Assembly: GCF_000171235.2 (NCBI RefSeq)
Contig: NZ_ABEA03000120.1
Location: 23,602-87,601, forward strand
From: Geminisphaera colitermitum TAV2
Lineage (GTDB): Bacteria; Verrucomicrobiota; Verrucomicrobiia; Opitutales; Opitutaceae
Reading direction: 5' to 3'
Length of the DNA: 64,000 nucleotides
Below the pieces are notes generated by a model. The model ran no database searches. It worked only from the letters and a program-made list of their open reading frames with translations, and was not told the origin of the DNA. The translations under genes and the position numbers were made by a program. Of this stretch, positions 62,819 through 64,000 are shown in pieces (the stretch's first letter is position 1; the number at the start of each line of letters is the position of its first letter).

Positions 62819-64000
62819 GCGCAGGATGAGCCAGTTGCCGAGCGGGCCTTGCCAGATGCCGAGGACAATCGAGGCGGTGGCAAGGACGACAAGCGTCGCG
62901 CCAGCGAGCACGCCAACAGGTGTGCGGGGGGGGCGGGGGTCGGTTTCACCTTCGAGAAGGGGTGCGCGCCAGACGTTGAAGAAGGCGGCTTTGATCCATC
63001 CGAAATAATAGTAGATCGAGATCACGACGCCAACGATGGCGATGGCGAGCAGGAGGTAGAGTTCGGCTCGGAAGGCGGCGAGGAAGACGAAGAGTTTGCC
63101 CATGAAGCCGGCCAGCGGCGGGATGCCAGCCATCGAGCCAAGGCCGATGGCAAGGATGATGGCGAGGAAGGGATGCGTCTTGCCGAGGTCGTTGTAGTCG
63201 TCGAGCTCCTGTTTGGCGTCGTCGGTGCCGGAGACGTGGGCCATGACGCCGAAAACGGCAAAGCTGGCGAGGAGGTAGGCGAGGAGGTAAAAGTTGATCG
63301 CGCCGATGGCGTGCGAGCCGGCGGCGGGGTTGGTGTTGAGGAGGGCGATGATACCGATGAGCAGATAGCCGGCATGTGAGACGCCGGAGAGTCCGAGGAG
63401 GCGTTTGACGTTGTGCTGCGTGAGGGCGGCGAGGTTGCCAAAGAGGATCGTCGCAATGGTCACGATGGTGAGCACCTTGGTCATGAGCGGGGCGTAGGCT
63501 CCGAAGACGTTGACGAGGGTGAGGAGGATGGTGAATCCAGCGGCTTTGGAACCAACCGCGAGAAACGCGGTGACGGGGGTTGGCGCGCCTTGGTAAACGT
63601 CGGGTATCCAGATTTGGAAGGGGACGGCGCCGATCTTGAAGCACACGCCGCTGAGGACGAGGACGATGCCGACACTGGCGAGGAAGTTGTGCGGGTTGGT
63701 GGCGAGGAAGAGGCGGAGGTGGGAGAAATCCATCGGTTCGCCGCCGGTGAGTGCGCCGGGTAGCGCGGGGGTGCCGGCCACGCCGTAGAGGAGGACGATG
63801 CCAAAGAGGAGGAGACCGGAACTGAGCGCGCCGGTGATGAGGTATTTGAGGCCGGCTTCGAGGGTGAGCGGGTTGTGTCGGAAGTAACTGACGAGGATGT
63901 AGAATCCAACGGTGACGGTTTCGAGGGCGACAAAGAGGAGGATGAAATTGTGCGCCTGCGCGAGGAGCATGAGGGCCGCGCTGATGACGAGCGTGATGGC
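62816..64000 (-). CDS. nuoN: NADH-quinone oxidoreductase subunit N (3' part; 5' end outside the window)
   Basis: About 394 residues are visible and run off the window. The protein is highly hydrophobic with many transmembrane helices, and the antiporter-like motifs 'IVTIATILFGNLAALTQHNV', 'SGVSHAGYLLIGIIALL' and 'MAGIPPLAGFMGKLFVF' identify the membrane arm of complex I. The ATG at 63970 is internal; the frame stays open to the edge. Confidence 0.9.
   Translation of the reverse strand, partial: AITLVISAALMLLAQAHNFILLFVALETVTVGFYILVSYFRHNPLTLEAGLKYLITGALSSGLLLFGIVLLYGVAGTPALPGALTGGEPMDFSHLRLFLATNPHNFLASVGIVLVLSGVCFKIGAVPFQIWIPDVYQGAPTPVTAFLAVGSKAAGFTILLTLVNVFGAYAPLMTKVLTIVTIATILFGNLAALTQHNVKRLLGLSGVSHAGYLLIGIIALLNTNPAAGSHAIGAINFYLLAYLLASFAVFGVMAHVSGTDDAKQELDDYNDLGKTHPFLAIILAIGLGSMAGIPPLAGFMGKLFVFLAAFRAELYLLLAIAIVGVVISIYYYFGWIKAAFFNVWRAPLLEGETDPRPPRTPVGVLAGATLVVLATASIVLGIWQGPLGNWLILR

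Overview
The window looks like about 64 kb of a GC-rich Gram-negative chromosome, most likely Verrucomicrobiota of the Opitutaceae type. This is an inference from gene content: a PEP-CTERM protein next to a heparinase II/III-type lyase and a LacI regulator, a lone pseudopilin, an araBAD-type cluster, adjacent rnhC and rnhB, and nuoN. No rRNA or other strong taxonomic marker is present.

Layout. (1) 1-4506: start of a divergent LacI-family regulator, then araB-araA (ATGA overlap), a perfect inverted repeat, a 14-C tract and araD; together these convert L-arabinose to D-xylulose 5-phosphate. (2) 4577-48159: a complete-looking siphovirus-like prophage of about 43.6 kb in the 3' end of tRNA-Ala(GGC), bounded by a 23-bp direct repeat (attL/attR) with the integrase gene just inside attR. 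The late operon runs leftward from 29.2 to 4.65 kb: ASCH protein, second tyrosine recombinase, tRNA(CAT), PAPS-reductase-like protein, two ParB-like proteins, terminase, portal, S49 protease, scaffold, capsid, tail tube, tail chaperones, tape measure, tail tip, fibre-like and secreted or membrane proteins. A rightward block (29.4-33.1 kb) carries a CobS/MoxR-like AAA+ ATPase, its partner, a SprT-like protease and a small DNA-binding-like protein. The early operon runs leftward from 44.7 to 33.4 kb: HTH protein, annealing-type protein, a repeat protein, RecE-like and VRR-NUC nucleases, many small proteins, a replication initiator with internal repeats, and a DnaC-like loader. A ribbon-helix-helix repressor (44896) faces the early operon; a lipoprotein and an unknown protein next to int are probably expressed in the lysogen. 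(3) 48160-64000: tRNA-Ala, rsmG, pseudopilin, a LacI-regulated PEP-CTERM/lyase locus, ligA with vanZ, tRNA-Ser, a frameshifted epimerase, apaG, rnhC, rnhB, an IS5-like element and nuoN running off the end.

Signals beyond the genes. The 8-bp palindrome GTTTAAAC occurs 15 times, all inside the prophage. A 13-nt motif, CCGCAAACGACCA, sits 0-11 nt before the start codons of eight early or middle prophage genes. Homopolymeric G or C tracts of at least 10 nt occur nine times in the 20 kb of chromosome and never in the prophage; one splits an epimerase gene. The prophage also brings its own replacement terminator for the tRNA gene it interrupts, and appears to carry its replication origin inside the initiator gene.
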